This document shows positions 18,916 through 28,513 of a DNA stretch of 64,000 nucleotides, one piece after another. The notes beneath the pieces were generated by a model. It saw nothing but the letters and a program-made list of their open reading frames with translations. It ran no database searches and had not been told where the DNA came from. The translations under genes were made by a program, and so were the position numbers. The stretch lies in contig NZ_AP023213.1 in the NCBI RefSeq assembly GCF_014218275.1, forward strand, positions 2,458,001 to 2,522,000, read 5' to 3'. Position 1 is the first letter of the stretch, and every line of letters begins with the position of its first letter. Source of the stretch: Citrifermentans bremense (lineage in GTDB: Bacteria; Desulfobacterota; Desulfuromonadia; Geobacterales; Geobacteraceae).

Positions 18916-21879
18916 CTAATCGAGCTGGATGGTTTGATCTGTTATCTCGGTAAAGCTCACGTCGTGGCTGACCAGGAACAACTGGTCGTACCAGTGCTCG
19001 GTCACTTCCTCCTGTCCCACGTCGATGGCGCGGAAGGCGCGCGCCAGGTTCTCGCGCCGCTCGGCGTCGAGGTTCGAGGTGGGCTCGTCGAAGAAGGCGA
19101 TGCGCGCGCCGATGGTCTGCAAAAGGGCCAGGCGCAGCGCCACCACGGCGCTCATCATCTGCCCCCCGGAAAGCTGGTCGTCGCTTCTCTCCCGGACCTG
19201 CCCCTCCGCCATGTCCTTCAGCACCACCTGGTAATTGTCGCCCCAGACCAGTTCCTCGTCGGACTCGCAGATGCTGCGGTAGATCCGGTCGGCGCGGAAA
19301 CTGATCTCCTCCCGGAACCGCTCGGAAAGCTGGCTGGAGACGTTCTTGAACACTTGGTTGCGCAGGAACTTCACCAGGTCTGCCTGATCCTTGAGTTTTT
19401 TGATTGCTGCCTGCTTCTGCTCGATTTCGGCGGCAACCGCGCGCAAAGCGGCAGTTTCCCCCTCCAGCCGGGTCACTCCTTCGGAAATGGACCGGATCTC
19501 CGATTCAAGCCGTGTCGCCGCCATCACCAGCTGTTCGCGGTCTTGCTTCGCTGCTTCGTGCTGCTCCGGACGGTAATCGGCCACAAGCTTACTGAGCATG
19601 GCCTGCTTGGCGGCCAGGGCGGCCTTTACCTCCTGCAGGCGCGCCTGGAATTTCTCCAGGGTTTCCAGTCGCTTGTCAAACTCTTCCGCGGACTTGAGGT
19701 TGGCTATGTAGCTGTCGCGGGCGGGCTGGAAACGGACCAGTTCCTCCTCCGCGTCCTTCACGCTACGCTCGACATCCGCAAAGGCGGAGATCTCCGTTTT
19801 CCGTGCATCGAGCTCGGTCAGCAATCCGGCGAGCCGCCCTGCATGCCGCGCTACAGACTGCTCGCGCAGGACCGCCTTTTCCTGAGCCGCGGCAAGCTCG
19901 CGCTCCCGCCGCTCCAGCACTTCTCCGCGCGCCGAGAGCTCGGCGAGCTTGCTCGCACACTCCTGAACCGGTTCGCTTGCCCGCTTGACGCGGTCCTCCA
20001 GGGCCGCTTCCAACTCGGCGATGACGCGCTGCCAAGCGTCGGCTGCCTGAGACAGCGCGTCCCGGCGCTGCTGCGGAGCCGCCGACACGTCGAGAGCGAG
20101 GACCGGCAACCGGTCGGCGGAGAAAGCGTCAACACTGGCAGTCGAAAGCCACTCCTCAAGCGGGACGCGAAGTACCGGCGTGGCGATCTGGGCGTAGTTG
20201 CGGCTGAATTCCTCTTCCTGCTGGGCCCGCTCCCGCCCCGCCTTGGTCAGTTCCAGGCAGACCTGTTCCATACCGGCCAGTTCGCGAACGGCCTGCTGCG
20301 CGCTGCTCACCTGTGGCGCAAGTTCGGCTGCCTCGCGGTCAAGCCGCGCCATCTCGTCTTCGAGAGCGGCTATGCGGGCGTCGAAGATACCTGCGGGGTC
20401 CCCGCCGCTAAGGTTCTGGCACGGTTCCATGAAGAAGGGACAGGCGCCGGTCCCGATCTTGTCGCGCCCCTCGACCAGGGAGTGCTTACGCCCGGCCAGT
20501 TCCGAGCGCTGCGCCTGGATCTGCTCCAGCCGGGACTGGCGCGCGGCAAGCTGCTCGGCTTCGGCCTTCAGAGGATCACTGCCTGCCACCGCTTTTTCCC
20601 GTTCCCGGATCTGCCTGTCGATCTCCTCGATCCTGCTGAGGGCAACGTGGAGGTACGGCAGCGTGGTCTCGATGTTGTGCATGGGGAGTTTGCGGAACTT
20701 CGTGCGGCTTTGTTCCGCCTCAGCCAGCCCTTGGGCCGCCTCGGCCTCCGACTTTTTCAGCTCCGCCAGAGCCGTAGCCAGCGATTCCCGGTCCACCTTC
20801 AGGAGTTCCCGCTCCTGCTCCATCGACGACCTGGCCAGCTCTAGTTCCCGGGTCTCCGCATCCAGCATCGCCTGAACTGTTCCCTGTTCCTTTTCCAGGT
20901 CGGCCAGCTTCCTTTCCACCAGGCGCTTGCGCTGTTCCTGCTCGCGCAACTCCTTTATCCTGACCTCGGCGGCATCGTAAGCCTGCTTGCCGGCGGTCGC
21001 CGCCAAGACCGATGCCGACGCCTGCCGGGATTGTTCGACCAGGAGCTGTTGGTTCGAGACGTAGTTTCTGCCGGATTCGGCGCGCTCCTCAAGTCCCTGT
21101 GCTTCCTGCTGGACGGCCTGGATCGCCTCCTTTTTCGACTCCAGCGTATTGAGAAGGAGAGTCGCTCGCTCAAGGTTGCTGTTCGTCGCATCGAGCTCGG
21201 CTTTCTTGGCCGCACTCTGCCCCCGCAGGGTCGACAACTCCTCCTCCTTCACTGGGAGCACGGCAACCTGCTCCGACCTGGTATCCACCTCGGCCTGCAG
21301 CACGTCAAGCTTGGCCTTAATGGCGCTGGTCAAAACCTTTGTTTTGTCCTGCGTCTTGCGCCATGCGTCGATGCCCAGGATCTCGTCGAAGGCGTCCTGG
21401 CGCTTGGCGGGCTGCTTGATCACGAACGGGCCGAGGAAGTCGTTTTGGAAGGGGCCGATCACCAGCTTGAACTGCTCCGACAGCGGGCGGCCGGTGGAGA
21501 GGCCGAGCAGCTTTGCGATGCGCGACTCCGTCTCCTCCATGTTGGCGTGCTCTTCGACCTCGAATTCGCCGCCTGCCTCCTTGGCCAAGAGCCATTTCCC
21601 GGCCGTTCCCACGGTGCGGGTTACCCGGTACAGCTCCCCCGGCGCCGGTTCGAAGACGACGGCAATCTCGCCGCGCTTGGCTCCGATGGTAAGGAAGCGT
21701 TCGGCATTGGAGACGAAGTCCTTGGCATCCACCCCGAAAAGGGCGTAGCCGATGGCCTCGAAGATGGTGCTCTTGCCGGAGCCGTTCGCGCCGGAGAGGA
21801 CGTTGATCCCCGGCGAGAAGGCGAGTTCCTTCTCGCGGTGAGACTTGATGTTCTTGAGATGGACCGAGACTATGCGCAT
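18916..21879 (-). CDS. sbcC: SbcC/Rad50-like SMC ATPase
   Basis: A 987-residue ATPase of the Mre11-Rad50 type. The N-terminal Walker A is GANGSGKST at about 30-38. Two long coiled coils flank the middle, and the C-terminal half has signature LSGGQMMSAVVALRLALLQ and Walker B IAFFDEPTSNLD. At the apex, residue 480 of 987, lies CPFFMEPC, a CX6C arrangement in place of the CXXC zinc hook. The partner nuclease gene sbcD is upstream and overlaps by 10 nt, so both proteins are made together for processing DNA ends and hairpins. Confidence 0.92.
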   Translation of the reverse strand: MRIVSVHLKNIKSHREKELAFSPGINVLSGANGSGKSTIFEAIGYALFGVDAKDFVSNAERFLTIGAKRGEIAVVFEPAPGELYRVTRTVGTAGKWLLAKEAGGEFEVEEHANMEETESRIAKLLGLSTGRPLSEQFKLVIGPFQNDFLGPFVIKQPAKRQDAFDEILGIDAWRKTQDKTKVLTSAIKAKLDVLQAEVDTRSEQVAVLPVKEEELSTLRGQSAAKKAELDATNSNLERATLLLNTLESKKEAIQAVQQEAQGLEERAESGRNYVSNQQLLVEQSRQASASVLAATAGKQAYDAAEVRIKELREQEQRKRLVERKLADLEKEQGTVQAMLDAETRELELARSSMEQERELLKVDRESLATALAELKKSEAEAAQGLAEAEQSRTKFRKLPMHNIETTLPYLHVALSRIEEIDRQIREREKAVAGSDPLKAEAEQLAARQSRLEQIQAQRSELAGRKHSLVEGRDKIGTGACPFFMEPCQNLSGGDPAGIFDARIAALEDEMARLDREAAELAPQVSSAQQAVRELAGMEQVCLELTKAGRERAQQEEEFSRNYAQIATPVLRVPLEEWLSTASVDAFSADRLPVLALDVSAAPQQRRDALSQAADAWQRVIAELEAALEDRVKRASEPVQECASKLAELSARGEVLERRERELAAAQEKAVLREQSVARHAGRLAGLLTELDARKTEISAFADVERSVKDAEEELVRFQPARDSYIANLKSAEEFDKRLETLEKFQARLQEVKAALAAKQAMLSKLVADYRPEQHEAAKQDREQLVMAATRLESEIRSISEGVTRLEGETAALRAVAAEIEQKQAAIKKLKDQADLVKFLRNQVFKNVSSQLSERFREEISFRADRIYRSICESDEELVWGDNYQVVLKDMAEGQVRERSDDQLSGGQMMSAVVALRLALLQTIGARIAFFDEPTSNLDAERRENLARAFRAIDVGQEEVTEHWYDQLFLVSHDVSFTEITDQTIQLD

Positions 21880-23135
21880 GGCTCACCTCCAGAATCAAGC
21901 AGGCTCAAAAGCTCCTCGCCTTCCACGTCCCCCTTGAGCACCAAGTCCCTAAGCGACAGGCTCAGGCGAGTCAGTTCCTCCACGCGCCCCTGGTACTGGC
22001 TGTTCGCTCCGATAAGCTCGCCCAGGACGTCCCGCTCGATCTCAGCCAGGCTCTTCTTGACCTTGTCCTCCCCTCCCCCGCCGGAGACCTGCGACAGGTG
22101 GTTCTTGATCTCCAGGTGCAGCGGATCGCAGATCTCGCACAGTGCCGAGCGCAGGCGGTCGCGGCTCAGCTCGAAGGGATGAAACCCCACCTTTCCCGCC
22201 AGGCGCACTTCAACGAGTGGCGCCCGTTCTTCCCGGCAGCCGGAAAGCTTTTCAGCCATCTGGCTCCTGAACCGTTCCAGAGCCTCCCCTGAGTTGCCGG
22301 CACCATCGAGGTTGGCGGTAACGACCAGCATCGGACGCGGCGAGGTGCGCCTGAATTCATGCAGCGCCCTCCCCTCAGACTCCAGCGAGACCAGGTAGTA
22401 CCCCTTGTCGTAGCGCTCTTCGCCGAAGTTGACGCAGTCGGGGGAGCCAGGGTTGAACGCGTAGGGACGGCCGTCGGGGGTGCTGACCACGTACGGCTTG
22501 TGGCCGTGCCCAAGCGCCACGTAGTCGAAGCACTCCGACAAGGGGAGCGCCTCCTCAGGCTTTATGTTGCCTATCTCGACCGGAGAATAGGTCCAGACAC
22601 CGACGTGAAAGAGCAGGATGTTGCGCTTGGTGACGATGGCGTCGCAGATGCGCGGCACATGGTATCCCGCCTGGGAACCTATGTAACCGAGGCCGTAGAT
22701 GTTGACCCCCTTGACCTCGATATGCCCCCCCGCTCCCTGCTCCTGGTCGAAGGGCTCGAAGATGTAGCCTCCCTCGCCGGTACGGGAGGGGCGTAGAAGG
22801 CTGATGTACCCCAGTTGGGAGAGCGCCTCCATCCACGAGACGCTGTCGCGGCGATGGATCCAGTCGTGGTTTCCCTCGACGGCCAGGCAGGGGATGCCGG
22901 CGTGCTTCAACGGCTGCAGGATCTCGATGGTTTTGGCAAAGGTCTTGGGGAGGATCTGGCCGGTATGGAAGAGGTCGCCGCCGATCAGGACGAAATCGAC
23001 CTTTTCCTTGACCGCATCGGCGATGATTGCTGCGAAGGTGGTGAAGAAGTCCTGGTAGCGCTCGGCGTCGCCGCCCAAGCTGCGGTAGGTTTTTCCCAGG
23101 TGGATGTCTGAGGTGTGAATGAATCTGACGGGCAT
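21870..23135 (-). CDS. sbcD: SbcD/Mre11-like exonuclease
   Basis: A 421-residue calcineurin-like metallophosphoesterase with all core motifs: HTSDIHLG (7-14), GGDLFHTG, GNHDW and LGHGHKP. It forms the nuclease subunit of the SbcCD complex. The ATG at 23135 is preceded by CGGAG at 5 nt and matches the family start MPVRFIHTSDIHLG. The longer frame upstream is discarded. It overlaps sbcC. Confidence 0.93.
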   Translation of the reverse strand: MPVRFIHTSDIHLGKTYRSLGGDAERYQDFFTTFAAIIADAVKEKVDFVLIGGDLFHTGQILPKTFAKTIEILQPLKHAGIPCLAVEGNHDWIHRRDSVSWMEALSQLGYISLLRPSRTGEGGYIFEPFDQEQGAGGHIEVKGVNIYGLGYIGSQAGYHVPRICDAIVTKRNILLFHVGVWTYSPVEIGNIKPEEALPLSECFDYVALGHGHKPYVVSTPDGRPYAFNPGSPDCVNFGEERYDKGYYLVSLESEGRALHEFRRTSPRPMLVVTANLDGAGNSGEALERFRSQMAEKLSGCREERAPLVEVRLAGKVGFHPFELSRDRLRSALCEICDPLHLEIKNHLSQVSGGGGEDKVKKSLAEIERDVLGELIGANSQYQGRVEELTRLSLSLRDLVLKGDVEGEELLSLLDSGGEPCA

Positions 23136-23524
23136 GACGGCTCCGGGAAAAAGAATTCCACAGGTATACCGCCGCTTGGCGCCCCAAGTCAAGGCCCCTT
23201 TCCGGCCGGTCCACTCCCTCGCCGGGAAGCTTTTGCCGCAGTTCGAAGCACCCCTCCAAGGGGTCCTGTACCAATCCCGCAATACGCTGGGCCATGTTCT
23301 GCAGGTTGAAGGAGTCCGGTCTCACCCCCGCAACCAGTTCTTCCCTCGTAATGGAGGTGGGACGCTGCGCGGCGCGTTCTCAGGAACAATGTAGCGTGGC
23401 CAGCACCTGCCAACTCTCCTCCCCCCGGAGGGGGGAGGCTGGGAGGTGGGAAGAATGGACTATCAGAAACGGTGTCCCCCTCCCTAACCCTCCCCCTCCG
23501 GGGGCGGGGACTGTTGGAAGGTCA
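23136..23524. other. Intergenic region upstream of sbcD with GC palindromes
   Basis: A 389-bp gap. Positions 23418-23438 hold CCTCCCCCCGGAGGGGGGAGG, and 23476-23512 hold a related run of C blocks and G blocks. The same palindrome recurs at 49439-49458. A minus-strand frame beginning at the GTG at 23325 looks somewhat protein-like but runs on into sbcD in another frame without a stop until 22555, so I do not call it. Confidence 0.6.
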
Positions 23525-24316
23525 CTACTTCTGCTTTTGTCCGAATATCTCGTTGAAAAACAGCTTCATCGCCTGCCACGAACGCCGGTCAGCCTTCTCG
23601 TTGTAGGCGACTCCCTTGCTCGGATCGTTGCCGGACTTCGGATTGCTGAAGCTATGGACCGCACCACCGTAGTAGTTCATCTGCCAGTCGACTTTTGCCT
23701 GGCGCATCTCCTGCTGAAACGCTTCAACCTCGGGCTGCTTTACGTAGGGATCGTCAGCCCCATGGAGAGCCAACACCTTCCCCTTGATGTTCTTCGCATC
23801 TGCGGGAGCCGGGGTGCTTAAGCCGCCATGGAAGCTGACCGTCCCCAAAACGGCGGCCCCGCTGCGTGCCAACTCCAAAGCGGCGGTGCCGCCGAAGCAA
23901 TATCCGATCACCGCCAGCCGCTTGGGATCCACCTGCGGCAACTTGGCTAAGGTCTCCAAACCGGCGGCGCTGCGTGCGCGGATGAGGCTGCGGTCGTTGC
24001 CGCGATACTTGGCCGCTTCCTTTGCCGCCAGTTCCTGGGTGGCCGGACGGACCCCTTTGCCGTAAATATCCGCGGTGAAGGCGACATACCCAAGCTTGGC
24101 AAGCTGGTCGGCTCGACCCTTCTCGTACGCCCCCAACCCGGTCCACTCGTGAATCACCAGAACTCCAGGCCGTTTCCCCTTTACCGAGTCATCATAGGCA
24201 ACATACCCCTCAAGTACGGTGTCGCCCTGGCGGTATTCGACCGTCTTGCCGACCACGCCGGCGAATGCGTTCTGGGCGACCATTCCTATCATCAGTGCGA
24301 ACAGGTACTGTTTCAT
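23525..24316 (-). CDS. Exported dienelactone hydrolase family protein
   Basis: A 263-residue alpha/beta hydrolase with a signal peptide (MKQYLFALMIGMVAQNAFAG). The catalytic set of dienelactone hydrolases is complete: Glu36, nucleophile Cys140 in GYCFGG, Asp189 and His221 (AVHSF). It is therefore predicted to be an active periplasmic esterase or lactonase, but its substrate is unknown. The ATG at 24316 has AGGAGG at 6 nt, and the TTG two codons earlier is inside that spacer. It faces away from the lipoprotein gene at 24506. Confidence 0.87.
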   Translation of the reverse strand: MKQYLFALMIGMVAQNAFAGVVGKTVEYRQGDTVLEGYVAYDDSVKGKRPGVLVIHEWTGLGAYEKGRADQLAKLGYVAFTADIYGKGVRPATQELAAKEAAKYRGNDRSLIRARSAAGLETLAKLPQVDPKRLAVIGYCFGGTAALELARSGAAVLGTVSFHGGLSTPAPADAKNIKGKVLALHGADDPYVKQPEVEAFQQEMRQAKVDWQMNYYGGAVHSFSNPKSGNDPSKGVAYNEKADRRSWQAMKLFFNEIFGQKQK

Positions 24317-24444
24317 GATCAACCTCCTACTGTTGAAATGCCTGTCTTTTTAGTGACCGGCGCTACTATCTCATTGGCTGCTGGACCACTATCATGAGTT
24401 TATCAGAAACTTCTCTGCCTGTAGAACAGGCCCAAGATGGCGCG

Positions 24445-24472
24445 TTGACAGCAAGGATGCGTCAAGTAACAT
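24445..24472 (+). promoter_or_regulatory. Sigma-70 promoter for lipoprotein gene
   Basis: TTGACA (24445-24450), a 16-bp spacer and TAACAT (24467-24472). The predicted transcript starts about 25-30 nt before the ATG at 24506. Confidence 0.55.
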
Positions 24473-24505
24473 TAACCAGTCGCGAAATCATAACAGGAGC
24501 GTGTC

Positions 24506-25177
24506 ATGAGACAACCAAGCCAGGTTCATTTTATTTTGGTGCTGGGTCTTGTCTTTTGGAGCCTTGGCATCGCGGGTTGCGCCGGGGGACGGATAACTTT
24601 CCATGTGAGCAACAGCGCTTCGCTGCAGACGGTGGATGCGGATCTGGAATACGCCCAATTGCAGGCCGACAGCACCAGGAAAGCGTTGGACGAACTGGTC
24701 CTGTCAGACCCTCCCGATCTGGGGCGGGCCTATCGTGAGTTTACCGAGAGGGCTTCGAGGATGAACCTTGTCGGGGAGCGGTTGGTGCGACATGCCGACG
24801 GTTTGGAGTATCGAGGAAAGTCCTACCTGGTGGAGGCGGAAAAATCAGCAACAGAATGCCAGTACCCCCGCCTGTCCAATACCGCCAGGACCAAGCCTTT
24901 GGAACTGGGGGCGGCGTTTGACCCGATCGCTGCAGCGGCAATTTCGGTACGCCGGGCTTACCGTGCGTTCGAGTCGGACTTAAGCAACATCAGGCCGGCT
25001 CTCTCCGCCAATCCAACCACCAAGGGAATCGAGACCGTTGATATATTCATCAGGAAGGCGGCTGTTGACGAGGAGAGTTTGACCCGGGCGCTGGGGCAAG
25101 CACGGGCACTGGTGCAGGATGCAAAAACGGCTGGACTTCCCCCCTCCCCTCTCCCACAGGGCAAGGAAAGACAGTAG
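24506..25177 (+). CDS. Putative lipoprotein, unknown function
   Basis: A 223-residue protein with a type II signal sequence: a hydrophobic helix (residues 9-23) ends in the lipobox IAGC with the lipidated Cys near 25. The mature part is helical and charged, with no motif I can name, and the end is Pro-rich. AGGAG lies upstream of the ATG at a 6-7 nt spacing, and a TTGACA/TAACAT promoter precedes it. It converges on the zinc-ribbon membrane protein gene, with 29 nt between the stops. Confidence 0.72.
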   Translation: MRQPSQVHFILVLGLVFWSLGIAGCAGGRITFHVSNSASLQTVDADLEYAQLQADSTRKALDELVLSDPPDLGRAYREFTERASRMNLVGERLVRHADGLEYRGKSYLVEAEKSATECQYPRLSNTARTKPLELGAAFDPIAAAAISVRRAYRAFESDLSNIRPALSANPTTKGIETVDIFIRKAAVDEESLTRALGQARALVQDAKTAGLPPSPLPQGKERQ

Positions 25178-25206
25178 CGTTGCCGGATGGGGGGTGATGA
25201 CCGCGA

Positions 25207-25590
25207 CTAGAACTGCGGCCTGGATTTGTCTTCGTTGAGGGGAAGCTGGCAGTGCAGGCACTTGCGCAAGTAGAGCAGGATCATTCCGTTCACATGGTAG
25301 TAATTGCCGCAGCGCGGGCACCGCGCCACCGCTGAATATCCCATGGCGGCCAAAAGCAGCAGGAACCAGATAAAGAACACGGGCATCGACGCATTGAAGG
25401 AGTGAGTGATCTTCTGCGTCGTCCACATGGTGGGGAGGTAAATGATCATCACGCTCCAGACCATCCAGCGGCGCCTGCGGATCTTCGAGAGTCCAGCGCT
25501 GATGACAGCCGAGTCGATCACCGCTTCGACGGCGTCAACCGGGGCTTCTGCAACCTCGCTTCCTTGTTCCGGCAGTTTCTCTTTGTCCAT
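25207..25590 (-). CDS. Membrane protein with C-terminal zinc ribbon
   Basis: A 127-residue protein. An acidic N-terminal segment is followed by two transmembrane helices (about 41-58 and 68-87). A C-terminal zinc ribbon has cysteines paired as CPRCG and CLHC, about 20 residues apart. The topology suggests a cytoplasmic ribbon. I do not recognise a named family. It starts at ATG 25590, and the next gene upstream on the same strand is a DUF1456 protein 43 nt away. Confidence 0.72.
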   Translation of the reverse strand: MDKEKLPEQGSEVAEAPVDAVEAVIDSAVISAGLSKIRRRRWMVWSVMIIYLPTMWTTQKITHSFNASMPVFFIWFLLLLAAMGYSAVARCPRCGNYYHVNGMILLYLRKCLHCQLPLNEDKSRPQF

Positions 25591-25633
25591 CGGCTGATCG
25601 TTCAGATCCGACCTCCAAAGGCATCGCCCGGCT

Positions 25634-26110
25634 CTATTTAGCTGACGTGTCCCGATATTTGACCGTAAGTCCCTTCAGGAAATTCCGCAGCATCTGGTCG
25701 CCGCACGGCTTGTAGTTTTCCTGCCCCTGGGCGCGAAAGACCGCCGACAGCTCCGACTTTGAGACGGGGAAATGCGCCAATTTGAACAACGCCAGCATTT
25801 CGTCTTCTTTCAGGGCCAGGGCTATCCGGATCTTTTTCAGGATGTCGTTGTTGGTCAGCTGGACCGCATCCTTTTTCGCTTCGGGCTCGCTTTCCCGCTT
25901 CCCCCTTTTTAGGGCGATGAAACCGTCCAGGAATGCTTCCAGAACCTCGTCGCTGCACTCCTTATAGCCCGCTTCATCCTCTTTCTTGACCAGGGAGGTG
26001 ATATCGGCCTGCCCCATCTTCATGCCGGACAGTCTGAATACCTCCACCACTGTCTGGGTACCCATGTTCATGGCATAGCGCAATCTGCGGAATACGTCGT
26101 TGTTGGTCAT
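25634..26110 (-). CDS. DUF1456 (YehS-like) family protein
   Basis: A 158-residue cytoplasmic protein made of two similar halves. Each half starts with a TNND(V/I) segment followed by a helix like RRLRYAMN or KKIRIALAL, the DUF1456 repeat seen in E. coli YehS. The function of the family is not known. The halves are about 80 residues apart (residues 2 and 87), showing internal duplication. It starts at ATG 26110. Confidence 0.85.
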   Translation of the reverse strand: MTNNDVFRRLRYAMNMGTQTVVEVFRLSGMKMGQADITSLVKKEDEAGYKECSDEVLEAFLDGFIALKRGKRESEPEAKKDAVQLTNNDILKKIRIALALKEDEMLALFKLAHFPVSKSELSAVFRAQGQENYKPCGDQMLRNFLKGLTVKYRDTSAK

Positions 26111-26221
26111 CTAAATATAGCTCCCGGGGGTCTTAGGCTGCGGCCTGATACTAGATAGCATTTAACAGGAGAGGGGGCAAGCTTTAGATGTGACAGAGTG
26201 ACACGTTGGCAGGGAGTTAGA

Positions 26222-26262
26222 CTGCCGCTGCCGCCCTTGCTACAAGCAAGGCGGCAGCGGCA
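26222..26262. other. Long GC-rich hairpin downstream of ftsH
   Basis: Arms of about 16-17 nt (GCCGCTGCCGCCC-TTGC and its complement, with one bulged base) enclose a 5-nt loop. No T-run follows on either strand, so it may be a message-stabilising or Rho-assisted 3' structure. Confidence 0.65.
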
Positions 26263-26305
26263 AAGTCAGGGATGGTTATTCAGATAGAGAAGCTGCGTGG
26301 TTTGA

Positions 26306-28105
26306 TCAGGCAGCGGCGCAGCTGGCTTCTTCGACGGCATGGTCAGGCAGGTCGAGTTCCAGTATGGCGTCGATCTCTGCCGCGTCCAGCGTCTCCTTGA
26401 CGACCAGTTCCCTGGTTAGGCGCTCCAGCGCGTCGAGGTTCTCCTCAAGAAGGGTCCGGACATCGGCATAACAGGTGGTTACGATCGACCTGATCTCGTT
26501 GTCCATTTCGAGCGCGGTAGCGTCGCTGAACCCTTTCTTGCCTCCGCCGTCGGTGTTCTCCTGGTGACCGAACGCAACCGGACCGAAGGCCCTGGACATG
26601 CCCCATTCGCTCACCATCTTCCTTGCGGTATCGGTGGCGCGTGCCAGGTCGTTGCCGGCTCCGGTGGTCGTGGTGTGGAAGATGATCTCTTCGGCGGCCC
26701 TTCCCCCCATGAGCACCTTGAGGTGGGCCATCAGCATCTCTTTGGTGTAGCAGTAGATGTCTTCCTCCGGGATCTGGAGCGTGACGCCCATCGCCCTGCC
26801 GCGCGGGATGATGGAGACCTTGTGCACCGGGTCGCATCCCGGCACGAGCTTCGCCACCAGCACGTGTCCCGCCTCGTGGTAGGCAGTCGAGAGCTTTGAC
26901 TTGTCGGAGAGCACCATCGACTTCTTCTCAGCCCCCATCAGCACCTTGTCCTTGGCGTTGTCGAAGTCGAGCATCTCGACGCAACCCTTGTTGGACCGCG
27001 CCGCCAGAATGGCCGCCTCGTTGACCACGTTGGCCAGGTCGGCGCCGGAGAGGCCCGGCGTCCCGCGGGCGATCACCATCAGGTCGACCTCTGGGCTCAG
27101 GGGGACGTTCTTGGAGTGGACCTTCAGTATTGCCTCGCGTCCCCGGATGTCAGGAGCGCCCACGGTGACCTCGCGGTCGAAGCGCCCGGAGCGGAGCAGC
27201 GCCGGATCGAGGATCTCGGGGCGGTTTGTTGCGGCGAGGACAACGATGCCGGAGTTAACGGCGAAACCGTCCATCTCCACCAGGAGCTGGTTGAGGGTCT
27301 GGTCGCGCTCGTCGCTTGCACCGCCGCCGACCGCTGCATCACGCTTGCGGCCGACCGCGTCGATCTCATCGATGAAGACGATGCAGGGAGCCGCCTTCTT
27401 GGCCTGGGCGAAGAGGTCCCTCACCCTGGAAGCGCCGACGCCGACGTACATCTCGACGAACTCGGAGCCCGATATGGAGAAGAAGGGAACGTCGGCCTCG
27501 CCCGCCACCGCCCTGGCGAGGAGGGTCTTGCCGGTGCCCGGAGGGCCCACGAGGAGGACGCCCGTCGGCATCTTCCCGCCTAGGGTGCTGAACTTCTGCG
27601 GGTCCTTCAGGAACTCGACCGTATCAAGAAGTTCGGCCTTTGCCTCCTCGGCGCCGGCTACGTCGCTGAAACGGGTCGGCGATTCGGTGCAGTCGATGAT
27701 CCTCGCCTTGCTCCGTCCCACCCCACCGTACCTCCTAAGCACCATGACGAGAAAAAGGGCAACCATGAGGATGATGCTGATCTCGAACCACTTCGGCTGG
27801 GAGGCTGCTGGATTGGAGGAAAAATCAATTTTCTTGGCTACCAGGATGTCGGCCAGTTCCGCACCGACAGGGAGAAACAGCTGAAATTTTTCACCAGACT
27901 TTCCTACCGCGTCGATCTGATCACCGGCGATCTTCACCTTGGTTATGCTGCCGGCATTGACTTTATCCATGAACGCGGTGTAGCTGATCTGTTTCCCTTG
28001 GTCGGAATGAGAGTGCTTCCAGGCGTAGATACCGTAGCAGCTTCCTGCCACAATGCCCAAAACGGTTACGAGTATCAGTAACTTCTTCTTGTTCGTGTTC
28101 GCCAT
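26306..28105 (-). CDS. ftsH: ATP-dependent zinc metalloprotease FtsH
   Basis: A 599-residue membrane AAA+ protease. Two transmembrane helices (about 8-26 and 110-130) flank a periplasmic segment. The AAA module has Walker A GPPGTGKT at 186-193, Walker [13 protein letters not shown] and the second region of homology [18 protein letters not shown]. The protease site is HEAGH near 410-414. The C-terminus is short, and the N-terminal KYxW-like region is divergent, so this may be a second FtsH of the genome. AGGAG precedes the ATG. A 21-bp inverted repeat sits in the leader. Confidence 0.95.
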   Translation of the reverse strand: MANTNKKKLLILVTVLGIVAGSCYGIYAWKHSHSDQGKQISYTAFMDKVNAGSITKVKIAGDQIDAVGKSGEKFQLFLPVGAELADILVAKKIDFSSNPAASQPKWFEISIILMVALFLVMVLRRYGGVGRSKARIIDCTESPTRFSDVAGAEEAKAELLDTVEFLKDPQKFSTLGGKMPTGVLLVGPPGTGKTLLARAVAGEADVPFFSISGSEFVEMYVGVGASRVRDLFAQAKKAAPCIVFIDEIDAVGRKRDAAVGGGASDERDQTLNQLLVEMDGFAVNSGIVVLAATNRPEILDPALLRSGRFDREVTVGAPDIRGREAILKVHSKNVPLSPEVDLMVIARGTPGLSGADLANVVNEAAILAARSNKGCVEMLDFDNAKDKVLMGAEKKSMVLSDKSKLSTAYHEAGHVLVAKLVPGCDPVHKVSIIPRGRAMGVTLQIPEEDIYCYTKEMLMAHLKVLMGGRAAEEIIFHTTTTGAGNDLARATDTARKMVSEWGMSRAFGPVAFGHQENTDGGGKKGFSDATALEMDNEIRSIVTTCYADVRTLLEENLDALERLTRELVVKETLDAAEIDAILELDLPDHAVEEASCAAA

Positions 28106-28115
28106 AATGCTCCTG

Positions 28116-28136
28116 TTACTACTGAAGTAGTAGTAA
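28116..28136. promoter_or_regulatory. Inverted repeat in the ftsH leader
   Basis: TTACTACT and AGTAGTAA are perfect 8-bp arms separated by 5 nt. The element begins about 10 nt upstream of the ftsH start codon, next to the SD sequence. It could be an operator or an RNA hairpin that limits ribosome access. Confidence 0.5.
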
Positions 28137-28513
28137 GGTTGCGCTGATGATTTTGTTATAAATGTTTTAAGGTACTTTGTTCAGGTATTCCAATGTGATC
28201 ATCAGCAAAATGACCAGCTGTTAATACAATATAAAAACCGCTGAAGTCGTCGAGTCAAAAAGTAGACATCTAGTTTTACCGCATCGTAAACTTTTTTGTA
28301 TAGGAAATTTTTTCTAACAATCAGGGAGTTACGTCGCAAGAAGAGCTCCTCACGCTCATCAGTCGTAAGGCAAATCCCCCCTGTCCCCCCTTCGCAAAGG
28401 GGGGAACGTCTTATCCTCGCCACTCCTTCGAGGCGACACAGCACTACAGTATTTCCGGATGAACCTCTGCGAAGGGGGAAGCGCAATAGCCTCGTCTAGT
28501 CCTTGGAGGAAAC
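28137..28513. other. Intergenic region upstream of ftsH
   Basis: An AT-rich part (28140-28320) probably carries the ftsH promoter. A -10-like TATAAC reads on the minus strand near 28155. The other part contains the GC palindrome at 28385-28404 (CCCCCCTTCGCAAAGGGGGG) and a related fragment near 28470. A 94-codon minus frame over this segment mixes repeat and AT-rich DNA and is not called. Confidence 0.5.
28385..28404. repeat. GC-rich palindrome
   Basis: CCCCCCTT and AAGGGGGG form perfect arms around CGCA. It resembles the palindromes at 23418-23438 and 49401-49458, which points to a dispersed intergenic repeat class. Confidence 0.7.

Noticed and set aside
22555-23325. Minus-strand frame starting at GTG 23325, with protein-like composition (contains NMAQRIAGLVQDPLEG)
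   Set aside because: It overlaps sbcD by more than 500 bp in another frame and has no convincing SD. The overlap part is clearly a shadow of sbcD. Only the first 60 residues lie in a gap.
28202-28486. 94-codon minus frame upstream of ftsH
   Set aside because: It crosses the GC palindrome and AT-rich promoter DNA and has no SD or domain signal.
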